18,416 bases of DNA from CAIXTV01 sp037144095 (lineage in GTDB: Bacteria; Bacteroidota; Bacteroidia; Bacteroidales; CAIXTV01). The stretch covers positions 1-18,416 of the forward strand of contig JBAWXL010000067.1 in assembly GCA_037144095.1 (NCBI GenBank), written 5' to 3'. Position 1 is the first letter of the stretch, and each line of letters starts with the position of its first letter. This document shows positions 1-9,074 of this stretch, piece after piece. Below the pieces are notes generated by a model. It was not told the DNA's origin. It did no database searches and was given only the letters and a program-made list of their open reading frames with translations. The translations under genes and the position numbers were made by a program.

Positions 1-2
1 GC

Positions 3-136
3 TCCAAAGATATGAAAAATATTTTATACTGTTATTACCTTAATACACGCGAAAATATTTAAGTAAAGGAAATTATCTGTATACTCATATCATTTCAAGA
101 TTTGGCAAATGGAATAAAGCAATAGAAAAAGCGGAA
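3..136 (+). pseudogene. Frameshifted upstream part of the HNH_repeat gene (partial at the left edge)
   Basis: This stretch codes for one more copy of the repeat seen in the following gene, but split over two frames. Frame 3 (positions 3-53) reads SKDMKNILYCYYLNTRE, which matches the first half of a repeat (the DM.NV...YYL...E segment of the 8th full repeat), and hits TAA at 60-62. Frame 2 (from 54) reads KYLSKGNYLYTHIISRFG, then KWNKAIEKAEL, which matches the second half (Y..kGkY...ii.rFG.W..Ai.kA.L) and runs straight into the long open frame. Adding one A to the run at 52-55 joins the halves and gives the 17-residue V-to-G spacing of the short repeat class. I infer either a real inactivating indel or a sequencing/assembly error in a homopolymer. 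The true start lies outside the window. Confidence 0.6.
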
Positions 137-1981
137 TTGGAAATCTTTAAGTTTAAATTTTATTCAATAGAAGAAATAATAGAAGATTTACAGAAGGTTT
201 CAGTAATACTTGAAAAACCTTATTTTACAAGAGCTGAATATGATAAGGTAGGTAAATATAAACATGGAACAATTATTGGTAAATTTGGTACGTGGGGAAA
301 AGCAATTAAACATTCCGGAATAAATGTAGAAAAATATAATAGTGCGACTGATGAAGAAATATTAAATGATTTAGAAAGGGTAAATAAAATTACGGGATAC
401 AAACATTTTAATATATTTAAATATGCCAAAGAAGGGAGTTATACTATAAATCTAATAATTAATCGATTTGGCACATGGCAAAAAGCAATAAAAAGTGCAA
501 ACATAGGTCCAAATGATGAAATATTACAAGTTAGTGATGAAGAGTTATTGGAAGATATAAGAAGAGTTAGAGACCTTATTGGATGTGGCTATTGCAGTAG
601 ACTTAATTATTCGGAAAATGGAAAATATAAGATAAAGCTATTTATTGCACGATTTGGGACATGGATATTAAGCGTGAAAAAGGCTGGTCTTGTTTATCCT
701 TATAATGCTATTTTACATTCAAAAGAAATGCTTTTGGATGATTTAAAAAAAGTAGCCAACACTCAAAACTATCTTTCTTATTCAGAATATAAACAGAAAG
801 GAAAATATACAATAGGCGCCTTTATTAAACTGTTTGGCAAGTGGAGTGTGGCAATTCAGCAGGCGGGATTGACCGGCATTTATATTCATAAAAAAATACC
901 TGATGATACATTATTGGATGATTTAAAAAGAGTTGCAAAAAAGCTTAAAAAGAATAAAGTACATATAAGTGATTATTTGCGATTAGGGAAATATGGAGTG
1001 TGGGCAATAATATATAGATTTGGGAATTGGAATGATGCGATAGAAAAAGCAGGTTTAATTCCTGCGAATCGCTATATTATAACAAAGGAGGAGCTTATAG
1101 CTGATATATTAAGAGTAGATAATGGCAGAAATAATCTATCAATAACAGAATATCTAAAAAAAGGTCATTATAATTTAAGTAATATAAAATATTTTTTTGG
1201 AGGTTGGTTAGAGGCCAAAAAACAAGCGGGCTTACAAAATCATGGATACTCAAAGATAACTGATGCAGAAATAATTGACGATTTGAAAAGAGTAGCTGAA
1301 GCTTTGGAAAATAATTATCTTACAGTACCATTATATCATAAACTGGGAAAGTATAGCTATGGGACAATTTTATATAAGTTTGGAAGTTGGAATACAGTAT
1401 TAAGTCGGGCAGGACTTGGAATTGAAATAAAAAAACTTACAAAAGAAGAATTAATTGAAGATATGCTAAACGTGGCAGATGGTAAATATTATTTGACCTA
1501 TAAAGAATATAAAATCAGGGGGAAATATTCATGTTCTAACTTTATAAATTTATTTAAAAATTGGGGAAATGCTTTAGAATCAGCGGGTCTGTCAAAAAAT
1601 AACTTTTGGAATTTGCCGGAAGAAATTATATTTGAAGATTTGAATAGGGTTGCCGAAAAACTTTCAAAGAAAAACATTAAAACATCTGATTATTATAAAT
1701 TTGGAAAATTTAGGCATCAATTGGTAATTCAAAGATTTGGCTCATGGAAAAAAGCACGGGAAAAAGCAAGACTTAATGAATCGAAAATAATTAAATTTTC
1801 AAAAGAAGAACTTTTAGATGATTTGATAAAAGTTTTGGCTGACAAAAGAATTTTCTTTTTTAAAGAATATGAGAAAACAGGTAAATTTTCATATAAAAGT
1901 TTTGTCGATATATTTGGAGGGTGGAAAAATGCAAAAAGGGCAGCTTTTTTGAAGACAAATAATCATTCATACGAGGATTAA
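137..1981 (+). CDS. Array of homing-endonuclease-associated (HNH_repeat-like) repeats, no nuclease domain; 5' end truncated
   Basis: The open frame codes for about ten tandem repeats of 57-62 residues spanning residues 2-605, followed by a nine-residue tail. Each repeat has the pattern (E/D)(E/L)(L/I)..D(L/I).(R/K)V, then Y..(K/L)G(K)Y, then (F/I)..FG.W..A...AGL. This is the signature of the repeat found next to HNH homing endonucleases (HNH_repeat family), thought to be a small helical DNA-binding module. I see no HNH, LAGLIDADG or GIY-YIG catalytic motif, no signal peptide and no membrane segment, so the product is probably a cytosolic, possibly DNA-binding solenoid. The TTG at 137 falls on the last Leu of an upstream repeat (…EKAEL), so it is only the first usable codon after the frameshift and not a convincing natural start. 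The gene is much more AT-rich than mfd or the operon genes, which suggests recent acquisition. Function is unknown. Confidence 0.72.
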   Translation: MEIFKFKFYSIEEIIEDLQKVSVILEKPYFTRAEYDKVGKYKHGTIIGKFGTWGKAIKHSGINVEKYNSATDEEILNDLERVNKITGYKHFNIFKYAKEGSYTINLIINRFGTWQKAIKSANIGPNDEILQVSDEELLEDIRRVRDLIGCGYCSRLNYSENGKYKIKLFIARFGTWILSVKKAGLVYPYNAILHSKEMLLDDLKKVANTQNYLSYSEYKQKGKYTIGAFIKLFGKWSVAIQQAGLTGIYIHKKIPDDTLLDDLKRVAKKLKKNKVHISDYLRLGKYGVWAIIYRFGNWNDAIEKAGLIPANRYIITKEELIADILRVDNGRNNLSITEYLKKGHYNLSNIKYFFGGWLEAKKQAGLQNHGYSKITDAEIIDDLKRVAEALENNYLTVPLYHKLGKYSYGTILYKFGSWNTVLSRAGLGIEIKKLTKEELIEDMLNVADGKYYLTYKEYKIRGKYSCSNFINLFKNWGNALESAGLSKNNFWNLPEEIIFEDLNRVAEKLSKKNIKTSDYYKFGKFRHQLVIQRFGSWKKAREKARLNESKIIKFSKEELLDDLIKVLADKRIFFFKEYEKTGKFSYKSFVDIFGGWKNAKRAAFLKTNNHSYED

Positions 1982-2084
1982 TAAGGAATTTAAGGGAATT
2001 TTATACAATGAATAGATCATCAATGTTTTATTTTATGATGCAATATTAATTTCTTCTGCAAACACTTTTCAAAACAAATTTTTC

Positions 2085-2092
2085 TATTTTTG
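2085..2092 (+). promoter_or_regulatory. Possible -7 element (TATTTTTG) for the nitroreductase gene
   Basis: TATTTTTG fits the Bacteroidota -7 consensus TAnnTTTG and ends 13 bases before the ATG. No clear -33 TTG is seen at the usual distance, and the leader would be very short, so the call is weak. Confidence 0.3.
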
Positions 2093-2105
2093 CCAAAAAG
2101 ATAAT

Positions 2106-2864
2106 ATGAGCAATAATCCAACCCTCGAAACCTTACTTCAACATCGTACCATACGCAAATACAGCGACAAAGAAATTCCAAAAGAAATTGTAGATTCTAT
2201 TATAGAAGCAGGTTTCCGCGCTTCTAATACAGGCAATATGCAGGTTTATAGTGTGGTGATTACGCAAGATGCAGAAAATAAAAAGAAACTCTGGCAACTT
2301 CATTTTAAACAAGATATGGTGTTGCAAGCACCCATGCTGATGACTTTTTGTGCCGACTTTCACCGTTTTAATATTTGGTGTAAACAGCGTAATGCTGAAC
2401 CCGGATACGATAATTTCCTTTCGTTCATGACTGCTTCTATCGACGCATTATTGGTGTCGCAAAACGTGGCAATTGCAGCTGAAAGTTATGGTTTAGGCAT
2501 TTGCTATTTGGGGACAACTACGTATAATGCTGATGAAATCATTGAATTATTAAAGCTGCCCGAACATGTGGTTCCGATCACTACTCTTGTGTTGGGCTAC
2601 CCTGCTGAAACGCCTCAATTGACTGATCGCCTACCCGACTCAGGAATGGTTCATTATGAAACTTATGAGGATTATACTCCACAATGTATTGAAGATATTT
2701 ATGCCGAAAAAGAAGCTTCACAACTCACCAAAGATTTAATTGAAGAAAATCAACTTGAAAATTTAGCTCAGATATTTGCCTATAAGCGCTACACAAAGAA
2801 AGATAATGAATATTTTTCGGAGAAATTTATCAAAACAATTCAGAAACAAGGATTTTTGAAATAG
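2106..2864 (+). CDS. Nitroreductase family protein (FMN-dependent NAD(P)H oxidoreductase, NfsA-like)
   Basis: A 252-residue cytosolic flavoprotein of the nitroreductase superfamily. Members use FMN and NAD(P)H to reduce nitro compounds, quinones or similar acceptors; the natural substrate cannot be told from sequence. Visible motifs are HRTIRKY at residues 13-19 (the basic H-R-(S/T)-x-R segment that binds the FMN phosphate), ASNTGNMQVYS at 39-49 (flavin contact loop), and GLGICYLG at about 129-136 with the following P-x-x-V-V-P-(I/V)-x-x-L-x-x-G-Y-P segment, typical of the NfsA/FRP branch. Length is normal for that branch. The ATG at 2106 gives the canonical N-terminus just ahead of the HRTIR motif. 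The gene stands alone, with about 120 bases upstream and 210 downstream and no obvious functional link to its neighbours. No defect is seen. Confidence 0.88.
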   Translation: MSNNPTLETLLQHRTIRKYSDKEIPKEIVDSIIEAGFRASNTGNMQVYSVVITQDAENKKKLWQLHFKQDMVLQAPMLMTFCADFHRFNIWCKQRNAEPGYDNFLSFMTASIDALLVSQNVAIAAESYGLGICYLGTTTYNADEIIELLKLPEHVVPITTLVLGYPAETPQLTDRLPDSGMVHYETYEDYTPQCIEDIYAEKEASQLTKDLIEENQLENLAQIFAYKRYTKKDNEYFSEKFIKTIQKQGFLK

Positions 2865-2887
2865 AATTTGAATATAAAACGTTTTTT

Positions 2888-2915
2888 ACCACAGTAGGCA
2901 CATTAAGGCACATTA
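2888..2915. repeat. Short tandem repeat AGGCACATTA x2 preceded by ACCACAGT
   Basis: AGGCACATTA occurs twice perfectly and adjacently (2896-2905, 2906-2915), directly after ACCACAGT. The composition (CACAG/CACATTA blocks) resembles the CACAGATTAA arm that flanks the GxxExxY gene at 11449, so this may be an orphan arm of a related small element. No matching inverted arm was found nearby. The rest of 2865-3074 is AT-rich spacer in which I see no gene. Confidence 0.45.
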
Positions 2916-3074
2916 AATGAGGAATTTGTGAGCACGAAATAACTTTTTTATTATTGTAAAAAGCATTGAAAAAGACCATTTCAACGAATCATAAATTATA
3001 AATCATAATTCTTACATCCTTTTTTTGATTTGTTATTATTATTTTGAGTAATTTAGTAACATATTTCAAATGAC

Positions 3075-6000
3075 ATGAAAAAAGGATATTTCCTGCTATT
3101 ACTGGTGTTTATAGCCGTATTTCATTTTAAAACGCAGGCACATAAAGACTCACTTCGTTCGGGAAAACTCGAATTTATCGAAAATTTGAGCCAATGGAAC
3201 GAAAATATTCTGTTTAAAGCAAATATTGATGGCGGAGCTGTTTTCTTTGAGAAAACACGTTTTACCTTCGCTTTTGAAGATGCTGAAGCAATTGAAAAGA
3301 TATTATCGTTTAAATATTTATCGGCTGATGAACGCAAGCTGAAAAATAATCCTAATACCATCATCAATTGCCACTCTTATAAAATGAACTTCATTGGGGC
3401 AAATACTAATTTCATTACTAAAGCGCATTATCCTTCAGATACATACGAAAATTATTTTATTGGCAACAATCCAAAACATTGGGCAAGCAGGGTTAGAAGA
3501 TATAAAGAATTTGAATATATTCATCTGTGGGATAATATCAATTTGAATGTTTTCGAAAAAGATTATTTATTGAAGTATGAAATTGTGGCTGAGCCTAATG
3601 CCGACATTGCTAAAGTGAAATTTTCGTATGATGGAGCAAAAAACATTGCAATTGACGCAAAAGGGAATTTAATCATCACTACTTCCATCAATAAAATCAT
3701 TGAAATTAAACCTAAAGCATGGGTGTTGGATGGTGTAAAAGAGAAAGAAGTGGTATGCAATTTTAAATTGAAAAAGAATATTCTTTCTTTTGAATTTCCT
3801 GAAGGTTACGACCATTCAAAAGTATTGGTTGTTGACCCAACTTTGATTTTTTCTTCTTATTCAGGCTCCACTTCTGATAATTGGGGCTATACGGCTACTT
3901 ATGATAAAAACGGATTTCTTTATGCCGGAGGGAATGTATTTTCACTTGGATATCCAACAACAACAGGTGCTTATCAAATAAACTATGGTGGGGGAAGTTG
4001 CGATATGGCAATTTCAAAGTATGATACAACCGGGCATTTTATGATTTACTCTACTTATCTTGGAGGTGATAGCACAGATGTTCCAAATAGTTTAATTACA
4101 AACGATAACGGAGAGTTGTTTATACTGGGGACAACTGGCTCAAATAATTTTCCCACTACAGCAAATGCCTATAGTAGCGTCTTTCATGGTGGGACTCCTT
4201 ATGTGCTAACTTATGTGCTTCAATATCCTCATGGTTCTGATATTGTTGTGGCGCGTTTAAGTTCGGATGGTACACAATTATTATCATCAACCTATTTAGG
4301 GGGAAGTGGAAATGATGGGTTAAATTCGGTTGATACCTTGAAGCACAATTACGCTGATGACGTTAGAGGAGAGATTATGATTGACAAAAACAGCAATGTG
4401 TATATTGTAAGTAGTACGACATCTATTGATTTTCCTGTAACAGCAGGTGCTTTTCAAACTACATTTGGCGGAGGGAAACAAGACGGATGCATTGCAAAAT
4501 TAGATCAGAATTTAACTACTCTAATTTGGTGTTCTTATTTGGGTGGCAATAAAAATGATGCCATCTATAGCATTAAACTTGATCCAAGTGAAAATATTTA
4601 TGTTGCAGGAGGCACTTGTTCACCTAATTTTCCTGTTACACCAGGTGTGCTTTTTCCAATATATCCCGGGGGCAAATGTGATGGATTTATCACTCACATC
4701 AGCAAGCTGGGGGATGCCATTTTGCAATCGACTTATTATGGAGCTGCCGGTTACGATCAGGTATATCTTCTTGAAACAGATCGAAACGGAAATGTATATG
4801 TTCTAGGACAGACCGATGCGCCCGCAAACACTTATATTTTTAATGCCTTGTGGTCTTATCCGGGTGGGGGTCAATTTGTAAGTAAACTTTCTTCATCATT
4901 AAATAATAAAATATGGTCTACTACTTTTGGTTCAGGAACCGCAGGACCCAACATCTCCCCTACTGCTTTTTTGGTGGATGTTTGCAATAGCGTATATCTA
5001 TCGGGTTGGGGAGGAGCCGTAAATGGGTTTGGTGGAACCACAGGATTGCCTATTACCGCCAACGCCTTTCAAACAACCACTGATAATAGCGATTATTATT
5101 TTTTGGTAATAAAAGATGATGCTTCCGGAATTGTATATGGCACTTATTTTGGCGGACCCCAGTCTTATGAGCATGTGGATGGTGGAACTAGTCGTTTTGA
5201 CCGTAAAGGCAGGATATACCAATCGGTATGTGCAGGATGCGGAGCACATAGCGACTTCCCTACAACGGCGGGTGCTGTATCAAATACTAATAATAGTTCG
5301 AATTGCAATAATGGGGTAATTAAGTTTGATTTTAAATTGCCAATTATCATTGCTGAATTTATTGTTCCTCCGGTAGGTTGTACACCTTATAATGTTAGCT
5401 TTCAAAACACTTCTACCTCAGGTTCAGGGAGCATGATTTGTAATTGGTCGTTTGGGGATGGAACATATTCTAATCAATTTTCACCTAATCATACATATAC
5501 TCAATCAGGGGTGTATGATATCCGTTTGATAGTTTCCGACACGGGAAGTTGCAATTCCTCTGATACAATAAGCCATCAAATGGTAGTATTATCAGGAGTA
5601 AACAGCACTTTACCAACCGATACAATTTGTATAGGACAGCAAACTCAAATAGGAGTTCTTCCTCAAGTTGGAAGCAATCTTACTTATTCTTGGTCTCCCA
5701 CTACCGGTTTAAGCAATGCTAATGCTGCCAATCCTTTTGCAAATCCACTTGGCACTACAAACTATACTTTATATATTTCTAATGGTGTTTGTACCGATAC
5801 TTTAGTTCAAAAAGTACTTGTATATAATTTCTTAGCGGAAGCAGGTCCTAACATAAATGTATGCCAGGGTGACACTATCACCTTGCATGGCTCTGTAATT
5901 GGGTCTTCGGGAAGTGTTCTATATATTTGGTCAAGCAATCCTGCATTTAGCGACACATTGAACTCACCTTTAAACAATCCTAATTTTAATGCAGTCGTTC

Positions 6001-8000
6001 AAAATAATATTAGTTATTATTTAAAAGTATCCAATGGTCTTTGCGATAAAACTGACAGCATACATTTAACTGTATCCACTGTAAGCATTGATGCAGGCAA
6101 TAATAAAACCATTTGTTTTGGAGATTCCACTTTTCTTAGTGTCAGCAATCTTATCCCAGGGATGTCATTAACTTACTCATGGACCCCCACATCATCAATT
6201 ATAATTGGGGGTAATACTTCCTCGCCACTTGTTAATCCTTCAACAACTACAACATATTATGCTACTGCTTCCAATAGTTTAGGTTGTTCGAAGGTTGACA
6301 GCATGAAAATCACAGTTATTAAACTCATACCAACTGTAAGTTATTCAAATGTGAGTTGTTTTAATTCTTGTAATGGTCATATAAATGTTAGTGTTAGCGG
6401 AGGAAGTCCTAATTATCAGTTTAATTGGAGTAATGGAGCCAATACGAGTAATATTAGCAATTTATGTCCCGATACTTATAGTTTGATTATTACGGATAGT
6501 AATAACTGTAAGGCAGTTGTCAGTCAAATCATAACGCAACCTCAACCACTTGTCATTACGTTTCCAGACACAACTCATGTTGTTTGCAATGGGATTTGTG
6601 ATGGCGCTATAATTTCATCTGTTACCGGCGGAACTCCGAATTATCAGTTTCATTGGATATCAGGACAAACTACCGATACCATTTCTAATCTGTGCGCAGG
6701 ATTATATACCTTAACTGTTACAGATGCAAATAATTGTACTACCACTGCTTCTGTTCCTGTATTGGATACTTCCAATTTTAACGCGATAGGCCATTACAAA
6801 CAACCTAATTGTGCTGATTCTTGTAATGGAATTGCATGGGTAACAGCAAGTGCAGGAGTTCCGCCTTACACTTATCTTTGGAATACCTTTAGTACAAACG
6901 ATAGTATATTTCAATTGTGTTCTTCTATTTATAATGTAAGAGTTACTGAGTCGCATGGCTGTATTCACATGGTGTATATTCAGCTTCCTCAACCTCAACC
7001 GGTTTTCATCGATACTTTAAGTCTTATCAATCCACTTTGTCATGATTCATGCAATGGGTTTATTTCCATAATTGCTTCAGGAGGGACTTCCCCTTATCAA
7101 TATCTTTGGAATACTAGTCAAGGTACACCTTCAATAAATAATCTTTGTGCGGGTATTTATTACATTACAGTAACTGATTCAGCAGGTTGTTCTGCTAGTG
7201 ATACCTTTCAATTGATTGCCCCTGCACCTATTACAATAACACTCACATCGACCGACGTTCCATGTGAGAGTGTTTGTAATTCTGTTATCACAGCAAGTGT
7301 TCAGGGAGGTGTGGGCTCATATTCTTATGCATGGAGCACTGGTTCATCTGGTAATCCAATAACAAACGGATGCTTTGGATTAAATTACGTTTCCGTAACA
7401 GATGCGAATAACTGTGAAGCTATAAAAAGCATTAACGTGAACATTACAACGTCGTTTCCAACTAATTTTAAAGCCTGGATTGGAAACGATACTTTGAAGA
7501 AAATTGACACCATATATGAATCACTTTCTGCTCAATTGAATTCAACAATAATTAGTGGCTATCAATACCAATGGTCACCTTCATCAGGATTAAATAATCC
7601 AAGTGTCAGCAATCCTATTGCTACTCCTTCGGGTACAACAACTTATTATGTTACGGTTACAGATACGTATGGTTGTCAAAAGGTAGATTCAGTTAAAATT
7701 GTAATAGAGGAGGTCATTTGCGATGAACCTTTTATTTATGTGCCAAATGCTTTTTCTCCAAATCAGGATAATAAAAATGATGTGCTTTACGTAAGAAGTA
7801 ATATTATCACTGAACTTACCTTTTTAATTTATGATCGTTGGGGCGAAAAAGTTTTCGAAAGCCATCAGCTACAACAAGGATGGGATGGAAATTATAAAGG
7901 TAAAGCTTGCGAACCCGGAGTTTATGTATATTACATCGATGCAGGTTGTTATGCTAAGAAAAGATATAAGCATAAAGGCAATATAACCTTAATTAAATAA
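3075..8000 (+). CDS. Giant secreted adhesin: SBBP propeller, PKD, SprB repeats, type B T9SS sorting domain
   Basis: A 1641-residue secreted protein. Residues 1-22 are a signal peptide (MKKGYFLLLLVFIAVFHFKTQA). Residues about 25-256 (FIENLSQWNENILFKA… to VDPTL) match the N-terminal domain that usually precedes SBBP repeats (DUF7948-like). Residues about 262-742 are SBBP-type beta-propeller repeats (recurring STYLGG, FPTT.gA.q, D..IAKL). A PKD domain follows at about 763-838 (WSFGDGTYSNQFSPNHTY), then Ig-like modules with (Y.WSP..gL.n) motifs to about 1085. Five SprB-type repeats span about 1090-1456, each with C-x3-C-(N/D), GG.p.Y.(F/Y).W, LC.g.Y and (V/I)T(D/E)…C. One more Ig-like module precedes a C-terminal CHU_C/type B sorting domain at about 1550-1641 (PNAFSPNQDNKND, IYDRWGEKVFES, GWDG, PGVYVYYI). 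The family is exported by T9SS and attached to the cell surface, often for adhesion or gliding. The gene is first in an operon with PorP/SprF and an OmpA-like gene. Confidence 0.9.
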   Translation: MKKGYFLLLLVFIAVFHFKTQAHKDSLRSGKLEFIENLSQWNENILFKANIDGGAVFFEKTRFTFAFEDAEAIEKILSFKYLSADERKLKNNPNTIINCHSYKMNFIGANTNFITKAHYPSDTYENYFIGNNPKHWASRVRRYKEFEYIHLWDNINLNVFEKDYLLKYEIVAEPNADIAKVKFSYDGAKNIAIDAKGNLIITTSINKIIEIKPKAWVLDGVKEKEVVCNFKLKKNILSFEFPEGYDHSKVLVVDPTLIFSSYSGSTSDNWGYTATYDKNGFLYAGGNVFSLGYPTTTGAYQINYGGGSCDMAISKYDTTGHFMIYSTYLGGDSTDVPNSLITNDNGELFILGTTGSNNFPTTANAYSSVFHGGTPYVLTYVLQYPHGSDIVVARLSSDGTQLLSSTYLGGSGNDGLNSVDTLKHNYADDVRGEIMIDKNSNVYIVSSTTSIDFPVTAGAFQTTFGGGKQDGCIAKLDQNLTTLIWCSYLGGNKNDAIYSIKLDPSENIYVAGGTCSPNFPVTPGVLFPIYPGGKCDGFITHISKLGDAILQSTYYGAAGYDQVYLLETDRNGNVYVLGQTDAPANTYIFNALWSYPGGGQFVSKLSSSLNNKIWSTTFGSGTAGPNISPTAFLVDVCNSVYLSGWGGAVNGFGGTTGLPITANAFQTTTDNSDYYFLVIKDDASGIVYGTYFGGPQSYEHVDGGTSRFDRKGRIYQSVCAGCGAHSDFPTTAGAVSNTNNSSNCNNGVIKFDFKLPIIIAEFIVPPVGCTPYNVSFQNTSTSGSGSMICNWSFGDGTYSNQFSPNHTYTQSGVYDIRLIVSDTGSCNSSDTISHQMVVLSGVNSTLPTDTICIGQQTQIGVLPQVGSNLTYSWSPTTGLSNANAANPFANPLGTTNYTLYISNGVCTDTLVQKVLVYNFLAEAGPNINVCQGDTITLHGSVIGSSGSVLYIWSSNPAFSDTLNSPLNNPNFNAVVQNNISYYLKVSNGLCDKTDSIHLTVSTVSIDAGNNKTICFGDSTFLSVSNLIPGMSLTYSWTPTSSIIIGGNTSSPLVNPSTTTTYYATASNSLGCSKVDSMKITVIKLIPTVSYSNVSCFNSCNGHINVSVSGGSPNYQFNWSNGANTSNISNLCPDTYSLIITDSNNCKAVVSQIITQPQPLVITFPDTTHVVCNGICDGAIISSVTGGTPNYQFHWISGQTTDTISNLCAGLYTLTVTDANNCTTTASVPVLDTSNFNAIGHYKQPNCADSCNGIAWVTASAGVPPYTYLWNTFSTNDSIFQLCSSIYNVRVTESHGCIHMVYIQLPQPQPVFIDTLSLINPLCHDSCNGFISIIASGGTSPYQYLWNTSQGTPSINNLCAGIYYITVTDSAGCSASDTFQLIAPAPITITLTSTDVPCESVCNSVITASVQGGVGSYSYAWSTGSSGNPITNGCFGLNYVSVTDANNCEAIKSINVNITTSFPTNFKAWIGNDTLKKIDTIYESLSAQLNSTIISGYQYQWSPSSGLNNPSVSNPIATPSGTTTYYVTVTDTYGCQKVDSVKIVIEEVICDEPFIYVPNAFSPNQDNKNDVLYVRSNIITELTFLIYDRWGEKVFESHQLQQGWDGNYKGKACEPGVYVYYIDAGCYAKKRYKHKGNITLIK

Positions 8001-8024
8001 CCTTCAAACTATTTACAATACGAA

Positions 8025-9065
8025 ATGATTTCATCCTTCAAAAAGAAAATAATGAATAGCTCAATGTTGGGCTTTATTTGCTTTTTGTTTTCTTTTCAAC
8101 TTGCTGCTCAGGATATTCATTTTTCTCAATTTCAAAATACACCTCTTTATATTAGTCCTTCTTATACTGGTTTTTTTAGTGGTGCATTCCGTGTGAATGC
8201 TGCTTATCGCAATCAATGGAATGCAGTAACTGTTCCTTATCAAACCTTTTATGTTTCTTTCGATGGGCAATTGCTCAAAAGGAATTATAAGCAAGATATG
8301 TTGGGAATCGGGTTAACTATATTTCATGATATTGCCGGAGATTCCGATTTTGGAACCATGGAGGGCACTTTTAGCATGTCGTATGTGAAAGCATTCAACC
8401 GGAAGAATAATCATTTCATTGGGCTTGGTGTTGCTGTGGGGGTTGGACAAAGAAGTATACGTTATAATGATTTATATTTCGATTCGCAATGGGATGGAAG
8501 TGCATATAATCCTAATCTTTCTTCAACAGAAAACTTCTCAAAAACACAGTTTTGGTTTTATGATATTTCTGCCGGTCTTCACTGGTATTATCAGATGAAA
8601 AAACAATTAGGTTTTGAAGCAGGTGCAGCCATGTGGCACATTAATAAACCAAAAATGACACTCTTTACTGATCAAAGTATTGTATTAAACAGCAAAATCA
8701 ATATATTTGCCAAGGCTCCTATTACAATAGGCGATAATACCAACTTCGTACCTGAAGTATTGTTAATGATTCAAAATCCTTATAATGAATTCTTATTTGG
8801 AGGTTCTTTTAAATTCTTTACCGATACTAAAACAAATTTCTATTCTGCAATTAATGCTGGGATTTTTCTTCGTTTGGCTGATGCTGCAGTAGTTTCAGTG
8901 GGGGTGGATTATCGCAAACTCAATGTTGGTTTTAGTTATGATATCAATTTCTCAAGGTTAAATGTTGCAAGCAATGCGCAAGGTGGTCCCGAAATCACTT
9001 TACAGTATATAATTGATAAAAAGAAGCGGATTAAACATAAAGAAGTCCCTTGTCCTATATTCTAA
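8025..9065 (+). CDS. PorP/SprF family type IX secretion system outer-membrane protein
   Basis: A 346-residue protein with a signal peptide ending LAAQ (about residue 29), followed at once by DIHFSQF and then PLYISPSYTG, the hallmark N-terminus of mature PorP/SprF proteins. The rest has alternating beta-strand character with YRNQW, FDG, LGIGL and GVDYRKLNVGFSYDINFS near the end, as expected for an outer-membrane beta-barrel. In the well-studied case, SprF is needed for surface delivery of the type B cargo SprB. This copy lies 24 bases after such a cargo gene, so I infer that it is the dedicated partner of the 3075-8000 product. The ATG at 8025 is preferred; an in-frame ATG at 8052 would also leave a usable signal sequence. 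The stop is followed closely by the next gene, supporting co-transcription. Confidence 0.92.
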   Translation: MISSFKKKIMNSSMLGFICFLFSFQLAAQDIHFSQFQNTPLYISPSYTGFFSGAFRVNAAYRNQWNAVTVPYQTFYVSFDGQLLKRNYKQDMLGIGLTIFHDIAGDSDFGTMEGTFSMSYVKAFNRKNNHFIGLGVAVGVGQRSIRYNDLYFDSQWDGSAYNPNLSSTENFSKTQFWFYDISAGLHWYYQMKKQLGFEAGAAMWHINKPKMTLFTDQSIVLNSKINIFAKAPITIGDNTNFVPEVLLMIQNPYNEFLFGGSFKFFTDTKTNFYSAINAGIFLRLADAAVVSVGVDYRKLNVGFSYDINFSRLNVASNAQGGPEITLQYIIDKKKRIKHKEVPCPIF

Positions 9066-9074
9066 ATTGTGTTC

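Noticed and set aside
137..139. TTG as the true start of the repeat gene
   Set aside because: The codons before it, back to about position 54, already encode the end of another repeat in the same frame, so translation must begin further upstream.
137..1981. HNH nuclease domain inside the repeat gene
   Set aside because: I looked for paired His/Asn/His or zinc-binding cysteines; the frame is repeats from end to end plus a nine-residue tail.
4998..5350. Open frames on the other strand and in other frames over the adhesin gene
   Set aside because: They lie wholly inside a frame with clear SBBP/PKD homology, have no recognisable motif and no ribosome binding site.
9069..9071. GTG start three bases after the PorP/SprF stop
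   Set aside because: It is possible but adds only two residues; the ATG at 9075 starts a normal signal peptide.
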